From: Epiperipatus broadwayi
Lineage: Eukaryota > Onychophora > Udeonychophora > Euonychophora > Peripatidae
Length of the DNA stretch: 64,000 bases
Direction of reading: 5' to 3'
Assembly (NCBI GenBank): GCA_028023455.1
Contig: JAQFVV010012405.1
Span: forward strand, 11,282,423-11,346,422
Numbering within the stretch: the first letter of the stretch is position 1; the number at the start of each line of letters is the position of its first letter. The notes beneath the pieces were generated by a model that did no database searches, was not told where the DNA came from, and was given only the letters and a program-made list of their open reading frames with translations. Shown one piece after another: positions 1 to 10,627 of this stretch. Position numbers and translations under genes: made by a program.

Positions 1-481
1 CATTGAATAATCAAAATTAGACAACCTTCAACAATACCCATAGTTCAATTCAGATTTCCCATAATTCTTTTATCTTAACATTTGATGACTGGCGATTCAT
101 TAACATTTGACGATTTTTTGAAATCAACATGGCCTCTTTTATATTACGTTTATTATGAAAACGTTCAATGTGAATAATTTTCATATTTTTATAATCAAAT
201 TTAAATCCATATTGACAAGATTTATTATGATCAAATATAACAGATGATGAAGGTTTATTTACATCTATTCCAGATTGTTTCTCTTTTTAAATTCTATTAT
301 ATAAAAGCATATGCTCTTTTATTCTCTTCTCAAATGTACACTTAGATTCACTGATGTATTGTAAGCCACATCCACATATCAATTTATATATAATAGAATT
401 TTGATTAAACTTTGAATTTATTGAATTGATTTGTATATTACATATATTGAGGAATGAATACAGATATCAAACTTAATTTAT
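1..481 (-). mobile_element. Penelope-like element 3' end, runs off the window start
   Basis: Positions 1-425, read on the minus strand, are the 3' part of a Penelope-like retroelement (PLE). The same sequence recurs at 49.8-50.4 kb, including the stretch around 60-130. Positions about 425-481 match the extreme 3' tail of that other copy but in the opposite orientation, so this copy also carries an inverted tail fragment at its 5' side. That arrangement is typical of 5'-truncated PLE insertions. The element is cut by the window edge, so its true 3' terminus is not visible here. Confidence 0.7.
50..421 (-). pseudogene. PLE GIY-YIG-type endonuclease C-terminus, degenerate
   Basis: The minus-strand translation contains CGCGLQYISESKCTFEKRI followed by KEH. 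This fits the GIY-YIG nuclease pattern of Penelope-like elements (tyrosine in QYI, arginine in KRIKEH, cysteines just upstream). Downstream, FDHNKSCQYGF and the IKEAMLISKNRQ stretch match the usual distal part of the domain. Known PLE nucleases nick target DNA for retrotransposition. A TAA stop interrupts the frame about 20 residues after the KEH motif, and the conserved glycine of the usual YIGET motif reads S here, so this copy is dead. The frame ends at TGA near 50-52. The reverse transcriptase would lie further 5' and is absent, because the inverted tail begins at about 425. Confidence 0.65.
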
Positions 482-482
482 T

Positions 483-520
<38 letters not shown>
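483..520. repeat. (CA)n-(TA)n microsatellite
   Basis: A short CA tract passes directly into a TA tract. It separates the PLE fragment from the start of the RTE LINE, so the 5' junction of the LINE lies at the TA tract. Confidence 0.9.
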
Positions 521-2725
521 CGAAATGAAGGTACAGCAGAATTGGATTATATTTTGACTAATAGGAAATACATATTTCAAGATTGTAATGTTCTTAATAA
601 ATTTAACACAGGAAGTGATCATCGATTAGTAAGGTGTAAGATACGTGTTAATGTGAAACTAGAGAGACAAAAATTATTAAGAAAAACAATATTTACAGTT
701 GATATTCCTAATCTTCAAAAACATTCTAATGAATTTAAATTAGAACTTACAAATCGGTTTCAAGTATTAGTAGATTTTGAACATGATTCAGATTTGAATG
801 AAATTAATATGAAAATAACTGATACACTTTTAAAAACTGCAACAAAAATAGCTGGTAGAAAAAAGCAGCAATTGACCAATAAAATTTCTACTGAGACTAG
901 AGAATTTATGAAGAAAAGAAGGAATATGAAGATATGCAAAAATGATGCATTAAAAAGAATTGAATATCTCGAATTTTGTAAAATGGTGCGGAAAAGAGTT
1001 GAAAATGATATAAGAAAGTATAACTGTGAACAAGCAAGGAAAGCTGTAGAAGAAAATAAAAGTCTTAAGAATGTAAAACAACATATTGGTATTGGTAGGA
1101 AATTTATATCTGCAATAAGAAAAAAAAAGGGAATTGTTACTAAAAAGAGAGATGACATCATGAAATTGGTAGAAGATTTTTATCAAGAATTATATAGTAA
1201 TAAACAACAAGTACCTCCTATATCTATTAGATCTTCTGAATTGCCCAGAATTTTAAATGAAGAAGTGAGATACGCAATTAAATGTATGAAGAAAGGAAAG
1301 GCTCCAGGTAATGGTGGAATTATAATTGATATATTAAAAGAAGCAGGTGAAGAAATAGAAATTTTTTTAGCAAAGTTATATAACAAATGTCTAAATGATA
1401 AGGATGTACCGGATGATTGGAAGAATGCAGTAATAATATTAATATTTTAAAAAGGTGATAAAGAAGATATTAGAAATTACAGACCTATCAGCCTTTTATC
1501 AGTTTTATATAAAAATTTTACCAAGATAATTACAACTCGTCTACAGAGAACATTGGATTTCCACCAACCAAGAGAACAAGCTGGATTTAAAAGTAGTTTT
1601 AGTACAGTAGATCATATCCAGGTGTTGAGAGAAGTTATAGAAAGGATGAATGAATATGAGTTGTCATTATGTTTTGGATTTGTAGATTATGAAAAGGCAT
1701 TTGATTCTACAAACATTTCTTCAGTGATTAAAGCATTGGATCATCAAGGTATAGATCCAGGATATTGTCATATTTTGAAGAGTATTTATAAAAATGCAAC
1801 AGCAACAATTAGACTACATAATGATACTGGGAAAGTCAACATTGAGAAAGGTGTAAGACAAGGTGACTCCATATCTCCAAAACTTTTTACAGCAGTGCTG
1901 CAAGAAGTATTTTGTGGATTAAAATGGGAAACTAAAGGAGTGAAAGTAAATGGAGATTATTTAAATCATTTAGATTTCACAGATGATATAGTTGTTTTTG
2001 CAAATAATGCTTCAGAGCTGCAGGATATGTTGCATGAATTATCAGATGAAAGTAGGAAAGTAGGACTAAAGATAAATGTTAAAAAGACTAAAGTAATGTT
2101 TAATTGATTTGCTCAAAATATGAAAATAAAGATTGATTATGATGAATTAGAAGATGTTAACAGTTGCAAATACCTTGGTCAGATTACTAATACAGATGGA
2201 AACATAATGGAAGAAATTAATCATAGAATTAAACTTGGTTGGAGTGCTTTTGGTAGAAATAACTTGATACTAAAAGGAAATATGTTTATGTGTTTGAAAA
2301 ATAAGGTTTTTAACAAATGTGTTTTACCAGTTCTTACTTATGGATCTGAGACTTGGACACTTAATAGAAGAGCAATACAGAGACTTCAGACCACTCAAAG
2401 AAGTATGGAGAGATGCATGTTGGGAGTAACAAGAAGAGATTGAAATCGCAATGTATGGGTAAGAGAACAAACAGGTGTTACTGACCTCATTGAAAACATT
2501 AAAAGATTGAAGTGGAGTTGGGTTGGACATGTTGCTAGAAGAGATGATAATAGATCGACAATTGAAATTTTAAACTGGATTCCAAGAGATTGTAAAAGAC
2601 CCAGAAACAGACCACATGTGAGATGGATGGATGAAATAAGAAAGTGTGCAGGGGTGATGTGGAGAAGAGAAGCTAAAGATCAAAAATGATGGATTAAACT
2701 TGGAGAGACCTTTATCCTGCAGTGG
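521..2725 (+). pseudogene. RTE endonuclease-reverse transcriptase, four in-frame stops
   Basis: One reading frame runs about 2.2 kb. From 5' to 3': an EN remnant with ELDYILTNRK and the catalytic SDH in GSDHRLVR (near 614-637); a lysine-rich linker; RT fingers with KCMKKGKAPGNGG (about 1280); NYRPISLLSVLYK (about 1475); RT motif A as VDYEKAFDS (about 1682); motif B as GVRQGDSISPKLF (about 1850); and the catalytic box as FTDD rather than the usual FADD (about 1973). KYLGQITNTDG, LTYGSETWTL and KWSWVGHVARR follow. In-frame stops lie at 1448-1450 (TAA), 2105-2107, 2441-2443 and 2687-2689 (all TGA), with the frame unchanged across each. RTE proteins nick DNA and prime cDNA synthesis at the target. 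The copy is inactive, but it carries stops rather than frameshifts, which suggests moderate age. Confidence 0.85.
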
Positions 2726-2740
2726 ATTAATAATGGTTGA

Positions 2741-2745
<5 letters not shown>
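521..2745 (+). mobile_element. RTE-clade LINE, 5'-truncated inside the endonuclease
   Basis: This non-LTR retrotransposon copy starts inside the apurinic-type endonuclease, continues through the reverse transcriptase and C-terminal region, and ends at TGATGA followed by a TA microsatellite. The EN and RT motifs and the KWSWVGHVARR-type C-terminal block are those of RTE elements. Related pieces occur at 20.4-21.0 kb (EN to early RT) and 45.24-45.43 kb (3' tail). Confidence 0.88.
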
Positions 2746-2784
<39 letters not shown>

Positions 2785-2802
2785 TCAATATATATATATA
2801 TA

Positions 2803-2839
<37 letters not shown>
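2741..2839. repeat. (TA)n microsatellite at the RTE 3' end
   Basis: TA tracts, broken by an ATCATCAA stretch near 2781 and a TACTATT interruption, follow directly on the TTGATGA end of the RTE copy. RTE elements commonly end in short simple repeats, so this is probably the expanded tail. Confidence 0.85.
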
Positions 2840-2841
<2 letters not shown>

Positions 2842-3270
2842 TGAAAATAGTCAACACTAATATCAATAACAATCAACAATTTCAAACTGTTGTCAACATA
2901 ACCTTTTTAACAATAAAGGTGGAATCCCACTTATATATTACAATGAACATTTTCATAGTCATCAAATCAAAAATAACATTTGATTATTAATAAATGCTAT
3001 TTAGTATTATAAGTAGTGTCTGCATAATTTGGTGCAATGGAAAACTTTTACACATTGGAATTCTAGGTTCATAAATCATGGCTCAGTTATCTAATTTCCA
3101 ATTCTCTGTTTTTTCTAAACTCTCTAGCAATAAATCACTCTTTTATTTTGTTTTATTTTAATAATTAAAAGCAGGAAAATGCAAATAATTTAATCTCTGC
3201 ATCCCCAGTAATTTTCTGGTAATTATATAACTTAGATTGCTGTAATATTTGTTTATATATATATATATAT
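2840..3270. other. AT-rich spacer, nothing recognised
   Basis: The frames are short and no element signature was found. It ends in a TA tract at 3254-3270, which abuts the 5' LTR of element A. Confidence 0.5.
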
Positions 3271-5312
3271 TATAATGATCAAAATGAAAGTGAAGATCGA
3301 ATCTAACCGCAAACTACGATATCTGCTCTACAGAGCGCCATATAGGCATTTAAACCTAGAAAAATTTATAGAGTAGTCAGATACACGCTGTTAAGATTCC
3401 ACTTTATTTAAATATTCAGATCGTTAGCCCAAGTCACTAGCTCAGTGGAGATGCAGAGATAAAAATATAAATTTTATATCTTAAATATAAAAGAATAAAA
3501 GCCACTGCCAGAAATTTACACATAAAAATATTTATTTACGCACATATAAAATAACATTTAAATTTTGAGGAATAAATTCAACATTTTAGATTTTATATTA
3601 CCCTTTAATTTTACATTTAACTAAGTTTCAATGAGTTTAATATTTTATTTAGATAGTCGAGTATGAATAGATTACATAGATCTGCATTTGAAAAGAAAAT
3701 ATTCTTCCCTGATTTAACCTTAGGCAACAAATTTCGCAATCAAACCAGCGCCAATCCATCTGATACATTTATGTATTCAATGTAGCATGAAAATATGACA
3801 ACACAAAATACTATACTGTCAGGAATGTACCTCTGAACAGCAAGTAGAATTAGAGAAGACATTGTCTCTCCACCAACAGGAATGTCACATCTGTTGGTGA
3901 GTAGAACAATAAACATAAAACTCCATAGGAATGGACTGTGGTCCTTTGCCATCTTACAAACCCATCCATAGGCAAACAGAAGGTGTGTGGCATATATATA
4001 TATATATATATAATCCTTCCCATAGCGGATCTCATACTACATCTACAATTACACAAATATATCCAATCCATTGAACCAATTCAACTACGAAATGAATAAC
4101 CTAAGATTACCCTCCCTTAATATAACTTTACAAAACTATATAGCCATTCACGCCCGACTTAAATTTAACATTTAAATACATTCGCACAGATTATTTTTAT
4201 ACAATTTGTTTTATAATGTCGAGTATAGATCGGCCTCACAGATTCCACGGTCAAAAACATTCTAAATTAAACACAACTGATCAAAATACAAAGTCAATCG
4301 ATAACGTCAATTGCTGAGGGAATACAGGAGACCCTTTGGTGTTCATCATAAAACACCCCATGACATCGTTGACTTATATATTCTAATCGACTGTGAAAAC
4401 CACAACATAATCAACCGCTAACGAATCTCTGCAACATCTATACCCAACTTAAATGTAATGCATTTAATAATTTCTACAATAAATATTACTACAAATAATA
4501 ATAATAAAATGGAAATGATTTTAGCAAAACTTAATTATATAAATTTAAACAATCAATTATTAATTTGAAAATCAAATCAGAGTTCATTTTATAATTTAAA
4601 TTAGCTGAATCTTTAAAAAAACATTGATGAAAGTTCTTAATTACTTTTTTTGTTGTTGTTGTTAATTTGTAAAGTTCATAGCTCACGGTAGAAGAGTCCA
4701 GGTTTCTGCTTTTAATTCCCGTGATGCCTCCATTGGAAGATAATGTTCTGGAGATGGAAATAGCTGGTTCAAGGTATCACAGTCTTTTTTTTTTAATAGA
4801 GAGTGTGGTTTGTGCGTCCTACCGCATATCTCAAACATAAAGCTGGAACTCTCAGAAAAAACTATTTCCCTTTTTATATTATCCACATGGATTCAATCAA
4901 CAAAACATCACTAATCCATCACTTTTCTTAGGGTCCGAGCCAAGGCTTAGTGCTTCCATTCGTCAAGCTAATTTCTCTTTATTTTCTTATCTATCTTTCA
5001 TCAGATCATTTTAATTATACAAGAGCACAAAGGCCAGTATGGTTTTCGATAATTCATAAACAATCATTTCCATTTACAGATTACATTAATTAATACCTGT
5101 TTTTACTTTTAAATCTTGCCCTTTTTTATAAAAAAAGTACGTTCAAATACTTATTTTTTTTTTTTTTAAAATATTTTTAAAGTTTGGCCTCTGTGCAAAT
5201 GTATATACGTTTAACAAACATTTTAATTTTAGCGTTTAGTTTTTTACTTTTATTTGCGAACTTTTAGTTTTTATTTTAAATTAATGTAACAACATATTTA
5301 TATATCGTTACA
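3271..5312 (+). repeat. 5' LTR of element A
   Basis: Matches 7217-9236 along its whole length. The start is either TATAAT at 3271 or TGATC at 3276. I prefer 3271 because a related LTR start at 55706 reads TGTAATGGTC. The 3' end, 5285-5312, forms a near-perfect hairpin (TGTAACAA...TCGTTACA). An extra segment near 3746 (about 10 bases, CAGCGCCAAT) is missing from the 3' LTR. Confidence 0.85.
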
Positions 5313-5957
5313 TATCAGTGAACTTCCTCAAAAAACAAAAACATTAAAAAAAAAAAAAAGACTTTTACTTAGTGTTAGTAATTTCGTTACACAAATTGAT
5401 TATATATGAAAATTTCAAAAGGACAAAACTTTTTTTTTTTTACAAGACAAAACAGTAATTACACACAAATATAATGATTAAAAAAAATGTTGACTGTTGA
5501 TTCCCTATTACCAGCTAAATTTCTGCCCCCTCCCTTCCAAGTTTCATTTCTCCTATCTTTAACTATTACTTAGGCAAGTTGAATGATTAGATTTTAATTT
5601 AACAAGACTTTTTTTAAAAAAAATTATGATTCATATTTATTATTACATTTTATTCCTCGCATTTATATTTACATATGCGCAATTTTTTTTTTTTTACTGG
5701 CAGTATCTTTAAGACCAAAAATTCAAACTATAACTCCACATCAATACAACAAATATATTTATACTAATTTCAGGAAAAATATTACGAGCATGATTCACTT
5801 TTAAAATTCTCAGGGCTCTCGTGTTTATTAAAGATCGGCCCAAGTTGGGTAGCCAGTTATATTTATTATTACGTTTTATTTATTAGTTTTTATTCCTCGA
5901 AACAGAAGGCAATGAGCAAAATAGAATAGAATCTGAAAAAAAAACTTAATAAATATA
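5313..5957 (+). other. Element A untranslated leader
   Basis: Internal sequence between the 5' LTR and the gag start. It is AT-rich with homopolymer T tracts and a C-rich patch near 5525. A stretch near 5838-5856 (GTTGGGTAGCCAGTTATA) resembles the sequence just before the 3' LTR (7204-7220), suggesting a short internal duplication or rearrangement during loss of pol. No clear primer-binding site was recognised after the LTR. Confidence 0.5.
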
Positions 5958-7151
5958 ATGGTGGACTTTATGAAAGCAATGAGAGATGAAATAGCCAAGA
6001 TAACACCCCAAATAGATGATGTAAGAAAAGATATGGAAAAACCAATGAAAGACTTGTCCCAAAGACTAGATAATGTTAAAGAGGTAACATTACAGGAATC
6101 AAAAATAAAAAGCCCTAATGTAGAAATAAAATATGATAACCTTGAGCTAAATAATAGTAAACATACAGAAGCTATAGCAAATAGACAACACGCAACAGGA
6201 CTAGAGTTTGAGGGCATGCATGAAAGAATTGATGAAAAAAGAAGTGAGATGGAATATAGCTGCAATAGCAAAATACTCGAAATAGAGAAGAAGCTGGTGG
6301 GAAATGATACTAAAGTAGTGAAAATAGAAAACACAGTAAAGCAGATAGAACAACAGATCATGATACTAATTAGCAGTAGCAACAAACATGAACAAGAAGC
6401 TACTAATGTAGAATCAGATACTCAGATAAAACAATGTGAGATAGATAAGGAAAGAGGCAGTGATACAATAAATATAATAACAGATAAAATGGACAAAAGA
6501 AATGCAGACATAGAATGTAAAAAGTCAGGGAAGGAAGATATGAATGATACAAGTGCACCAAACATTAACCAATTTATAAAAATTAAAGTGTTTGAAGGGC
6601 AGACAAGGGAGGCTCCGATAGAACATCTCAATAGTTTAGAAAATTATTTTAGAATAAATAGGATGGATGATACTAGCCAGTTAACCATAGCATACAACCA
6701 CCTCCAAGGGGATACTCTTGCATGGTGGGAGTCACTGTTTTGCCACCCAAGCATGTACGAAGAATATAAAAAAGCTTTGCTGTGAAACTTTTGGAGTGAT
6801 GAAAGACAAGAGATGGTATTATGCCAAATAATGCAAGAAAAATATAAAATGGGTGGAGGTGAGAGTTACTCAAAGTTCTTCAGAAGACAAGGGGCCAAGC
6901 TCCGGACTTTAGAAGCCTGCCATATATCTGAGGGCCAGATCGTCAGAATAATACGGCACAATTTACCGTTCCGTATCGAACAAATGCTTTTAACGGCAAA
7001 TATGAACTCAACAGAACAACTAGCGAAATTACTAAATAGTATCAACATCAACCAGCAAGGCAGTTCAGTAGATAAAACAGATACAACCAATAATGGTAGG
7101 GTCATACAGAAAAAAAAGATACAGATTCATATAAAGAAATATCGAATCTAG
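5958..7151 (+). pseudogene. Ty3-type gag of element A, one premature TGA
   Basis: The frame from ATG 5958 runs 275 codons to a TGA at 6783-6785 and continues in the same frame to a stop at 7149-7151, about 397 codons in all. Residues about 1-180 are charged and heptad-like (probable coiled coil). The middle matches the retrotransposon gag capsid pattern: KVFEGQTREAPIEHLNSLE, then LQGDTLAWWESL, then FWSDERQEMV, YSKFFRRQGAKLRTLE and IRHNLPFRIEQ. Gag proteins of this family assemble the particle that packages element RNA. No CCHC zinc knuckle, protease, RT or integrase follows. About 65 bases after the stop the 3' LTR begins, and that short stretch can be read as the tail of a lost pol. Apart from the single TGA, the frame is well preserved. 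Confidence 0.75.
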
Positions 7152-7216
7152 TTTGTTCATGGGAGGATATAGTGCCAGAATATGCACCACAAAAGTGCCC
7201 CATGTTGGGTGCCAGT

Positions 7217-9236
7217 TATAATGATCGAAATGAAAGTAAAGATCGATTCTAACCGCAAACTACAATATCTGCTCTACAGAGCACCATCTAGGCATTTAAA
7301 CCTATAAAAATTTATAGAGTAGGCAGATATGCGCTGTTAAGATTCCACTTTATTTAAATATTCAGATCGTTAGCCCAAGTCACTAGCTCAGTGGAGACAC
7401 AGAGATAAAAATATAAATTTTATATCTTAAATATAAAAGAATAAAAGCCACTGCCAGAAATTTACACATAAAAATATTTATTTACGCACATATAAAATAA
7501 CATTTAAATTTTGAGGAATAAATTCAACATTTTAGATTTTATATTAACCTTTAATTTTACATTTAACTAAGTTTCAATGAGTTTAATATTTTATTTAGAT
7601 AGTCGAGTATGAATAGATTACATAGATCTGCATTTGAAAAGAAAATATTCTTCCCTGATTTAACCTTAGGCAACAAATTTCGCAATCAAACTGTCCATCT
7701 GATACATTTATGTATTCAATGTAGCATGAAAATACGACAACACAAAATACTATACTGTCAGGAATGTACCTCTGAACAGCAAGTAGAATTAGAGAAGACA
7801 TTGTCTCTCCACCAACAGGAATGTCACATCTGTTGGCGAGTAGAACAATAAACATAAAACTCCATAGGAATGGACTGTGGTCCTTTGCCATCTTACAAAC
7901 CCATCCATAGGCAAACAGAAGGTGTGTGGCATATATATATAATCCTGCCCATAGCAGATCTCATACTACATCTACAATTACACAAATATATCCAATCCAT
8001 TGAACCAATTCAACTACGAAATGAATAACCTAAGATTATCCTCCCTTAATATAACTTTACAAAACTATATAGCCATTCATGCCCGACTTAAATTTAACAT
8101 TTAAATACGTTCGCACAGATTATTTTTATACAATTTGTTTTATAATGTCGAGTATAGATTGGCTGCACAGATTCCACGGTCAAAAACATTCCAAATTAAG
8201 CACAACAGATCAAAATACAAAGTCAATCAATAACGTCAATTGCTGAGGGAATACAGGAGACCCTTTGGTGTTCATCATAAGACACCCTATGACATCGTTG
8301 ACTTATATATTGTAATCGACTGTGAAAACCACAACATAATCAACTGCTAACGAATCTCTGCAACATCTATACCCAACTTAATTGTAATGCATTTAATAAT
8401 TTCTACAATAAATATTACTACAAATATTAATAATAAAATGGAAATGATTTTAGCAAAACTTAACTATATAAATTTAAACAATCAATTATTAATTTGAAAA
8501 TCAAATCAGAGTTCATTTTAAAATTTAAATTTGCTGAGTCTTTAAAAAAAACATTGACAAAAGTTCTTAATTACTTTTTTTGTTGTTGTTGTTAATTTGT
8601 AAAGTTCATAGCTCATGGTAGAAGAGTCCAGGTTTCTGCTTTTAATTCTCGCGACGCCTCCATTGGAAGATAATGTTCTGGAGATGGAAATAGCTGGTTC
8701 AAGGTATCACAGTCTTTTTTTTAATAGAGTGTGGTATGTGCATCCTACCGCATCTCTCAAACACACAACACTGGAACTCTCAGAAAAAACTATTTCCCTT
8801 TTTATATTATCCACACGGATTCAATCAACAAAACGTTACTAATCCATCACTTTCCTTAGGGTCCGAGCCAAGGCTTAGTGCTTCCATTGGTCAAGCTAAT
8901 TTCTCTCTATTTTCTTATCTATCTTTCATCAGATCATTTTAATTATACAAGAGCCCAAGGGCCAGTTTGGTTTTCGATAATTCATAAACAATCATTTCCA
9001 TTTACAGATTATATTAATTAATACCTGTTTTTATTTTTAAATCTTGTACTTTTTTATAAAAAAACTACATTCAAATACTTTTTTTTTTTTTTTAATATTT
9101 TTAAAGTTTGGCCTCTGTGCGAATATATATACGTTTAACAAACATTTTAATTTTAGCGTTTAGTTTTTTACTTTTATTTGCGAACTTTTAGTTTTTATTT
9201 TAAATTAATGTAACGACATATTTATATATCGTTACA
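7217..9236 (+). repeat. 3' LTR of element A
   Basis: Nearly the same sequence as 3271-5312. The terminal hairpin at 9209-9236 (TGTAACGA ... TCGTTACA) is perfect here. Open frames within it at 7609, 8615 and 8736 do not resemble proteins and are not shared intact with the 5' LTR. Confidence 0.85.
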
Positions 9237-9250
9237 ATATATATATATAT

Positions 9251-9476
9251 AAACAAATAATTTAGCAATGTATATAATTGTAATCTTGTGGAAAGATATG
9301 CTATTACATTAAATTTATGTGCAATTACCTGTCAGTAAGTGTTTTAAAAGCATAAGTGCGACATTTATGCTTAGAGCTTATCTTTATATAAAGCAAACCT
9401 TATATAATAGCACATGTATGAAGATTAATTTCCTTCCACAAGATTCCAATTGTATGCATTGCTAAATTATTTATTT
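9251..9476. mobile_element. MITE with 42-bp terminal inverted repeats
   Basis: The left arm 9251-9292 (contains TTTAGCAATG, ends ATCTTGTGGA) is repeated inverted at 9435-9476 (starts TCCACAAGATTCC) with few mismatches. The 140-bp middle has no coding potential. It sits directly after a TA tract that follows the element A LTR, consistent with TA-targeted insertion, although the duplication cannot be resolved in TA sequence. A diverged piece of the same internal sequence may lie near 9660-9715. Confidence 0.7.
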
Positions 9477-10493
9477 ACATATATTCAAACTTTCTTTTCT
9501 TTGTCATATATAAACTGAGTTTTTAAAAAATAATTTGTCAATTGAAACATCAGTTGTATAATAAGTTTAAGTTTTGATTTAAGAATTGACAATAAGAGTT
9601 GATTTATTTAAAAATAAACTGTAAGCATAAGTATTATTCTTATTTAATACTGGATGAGTGCATGCACATTTAATCTAATGGTGCATGTGTGAATATTAAT
9701 TGCCTTCTACAAGTTTACATACATAAATATAAACTTTGAATTAAACATAACTCAATATATATGTAAACAATGAGAGTAAACTACCTTACCCCAAGTTCTG
9801 AATTAAAAGCACTCTATATATTGAATGAATATTGTATGACTCATGTTCACTAATAATGACTACATACTTTAAAATAAATTATAATGCACTTATTATATTT
9901 TACAATATTCCTATAATAGCATTATGGTTTATGGTAAATTAGTAATATTGATGAACTGGCAGTTTTTTGTCTGAAACAATATACAGAAATGTTATATGAT
10001 TATTTTTATTGTGTTGATGCTAATATAAAACATTAATATCTGGTTTGTTTGCATATTACATAATCTAATGATATATATATATATATAATGTAGTGTTACC
10101 CATGTTTATGGTTTGGTTTCTCTGATTTAAAAAATAAATTTCATAATATATATATTAATAAAAAAATTCAAATTTTATTTTTTTTGTTTACTGCTGTAAA
10201 TATATATACACATATTCATATGCACATTTATGCATATATGTTTAAGTATGGTAAATACATTTTCAGTATGTATATGCATGTATACGAACAATGATATATG
10301 TACTGCCACTTATTAAAACCCCCTTTATAGTATGGTTCATTATTGTGCTTGAATTTTGATATCTGTGATTTGATTTAGAACTAAATGTACTGTTTGAGGA
10401 AAAATACTTTATATATATATATGTGTGTGCGTGTGTGTGTAAAATAAATAAAATGTCTGTTAATTAAAACCAAAATTGTAATTATAATTAAAA
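9477..10493. other. AT-rich spacer, nothing recognised
   Basis: Contains several short TA tracts (near 10070 and 10413) and a short TG tract near 10428. No gene or complete element was recognised. Confidence 0.45.
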
Positions 10494-10627
10494 TAATAAA
10501 TTTAATGGTTTACAAACTATTACAAACAATCCTTAAATCCGCAGAAGTAGTTTCGGTTAATTAACCGAAAGTACTTCTGTGGATTTATTGATTGTTTGTA
10601 ATAGTTTGTAAATCGTTAAATTTATTA
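10494..10627. mobile_element. 134-bp palindrome, possible inverted pair of PLE tails
   Basis: Two 67-bp arms (10494-10560 and 10561-10627) meet with no spacer and differ at about six positions. The motif CGAAAGTACTTCT at 10565-10577 also occurs in the PLE tail at 49.9 kb, and the palindrome is followed by a TA tract as that copy is. It may therefore be a pair of very short, oppositely oriented PLE 3' tails. A MITE-like hairpin is the alternative. The palindrome itself is certain; its origin is an inference. Confidence 0.6.

Larger units (their letters stand above)
3271..9236 (+). mobile_element. LTR retrotransposon A: 2-kb LTRs around a gag-only interior
   Basis: Two long direct repeats (about 2.04 and 2.02 kb) flank about 1.9 kb of unique sequence containing a Ty3-type gag and no reverse transcriptase or integrase. 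Both repeats start TATAATGATC and end CGTTACA. ATAT flanks both ends, but because the site is a TA microsatellite this is only weak support for a 4-bp target duplication. The two repeats differ only by scattered substitutions and a few small indels, so insertion was fairly recent compared with the other LTR copy at 54.3 kb. With pol missing, the copy could only have moved by using proteins from a relative. Confidence 0.85.

Noticed and set aside
760-1386. Three minus-strand frames of 67-133 codons
   Set aside because: Antisense of the RTE EN-RT frame, whose plus-strand motifs are clear.
521-2725. TGA read as an amino acid (altered genetic code)
   Set aside because: Other frames end normally at TGA, a TAA stop is also present, and CpG decay explains the TGA excess more simply.
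8615-8942. Two overlapping frames within the 3' LTR of element A
   Set aside because: The other LTR and the solo LTR do not keep them open, and the sequence is explained by the LTR.
3271-9236. Segmental duplication instead of LTRs
   Set aside because: The repeats flank a gag gene, have matching TRTAAT...TTACA-type ends, and a third solo copy exists at 54.3 kb.
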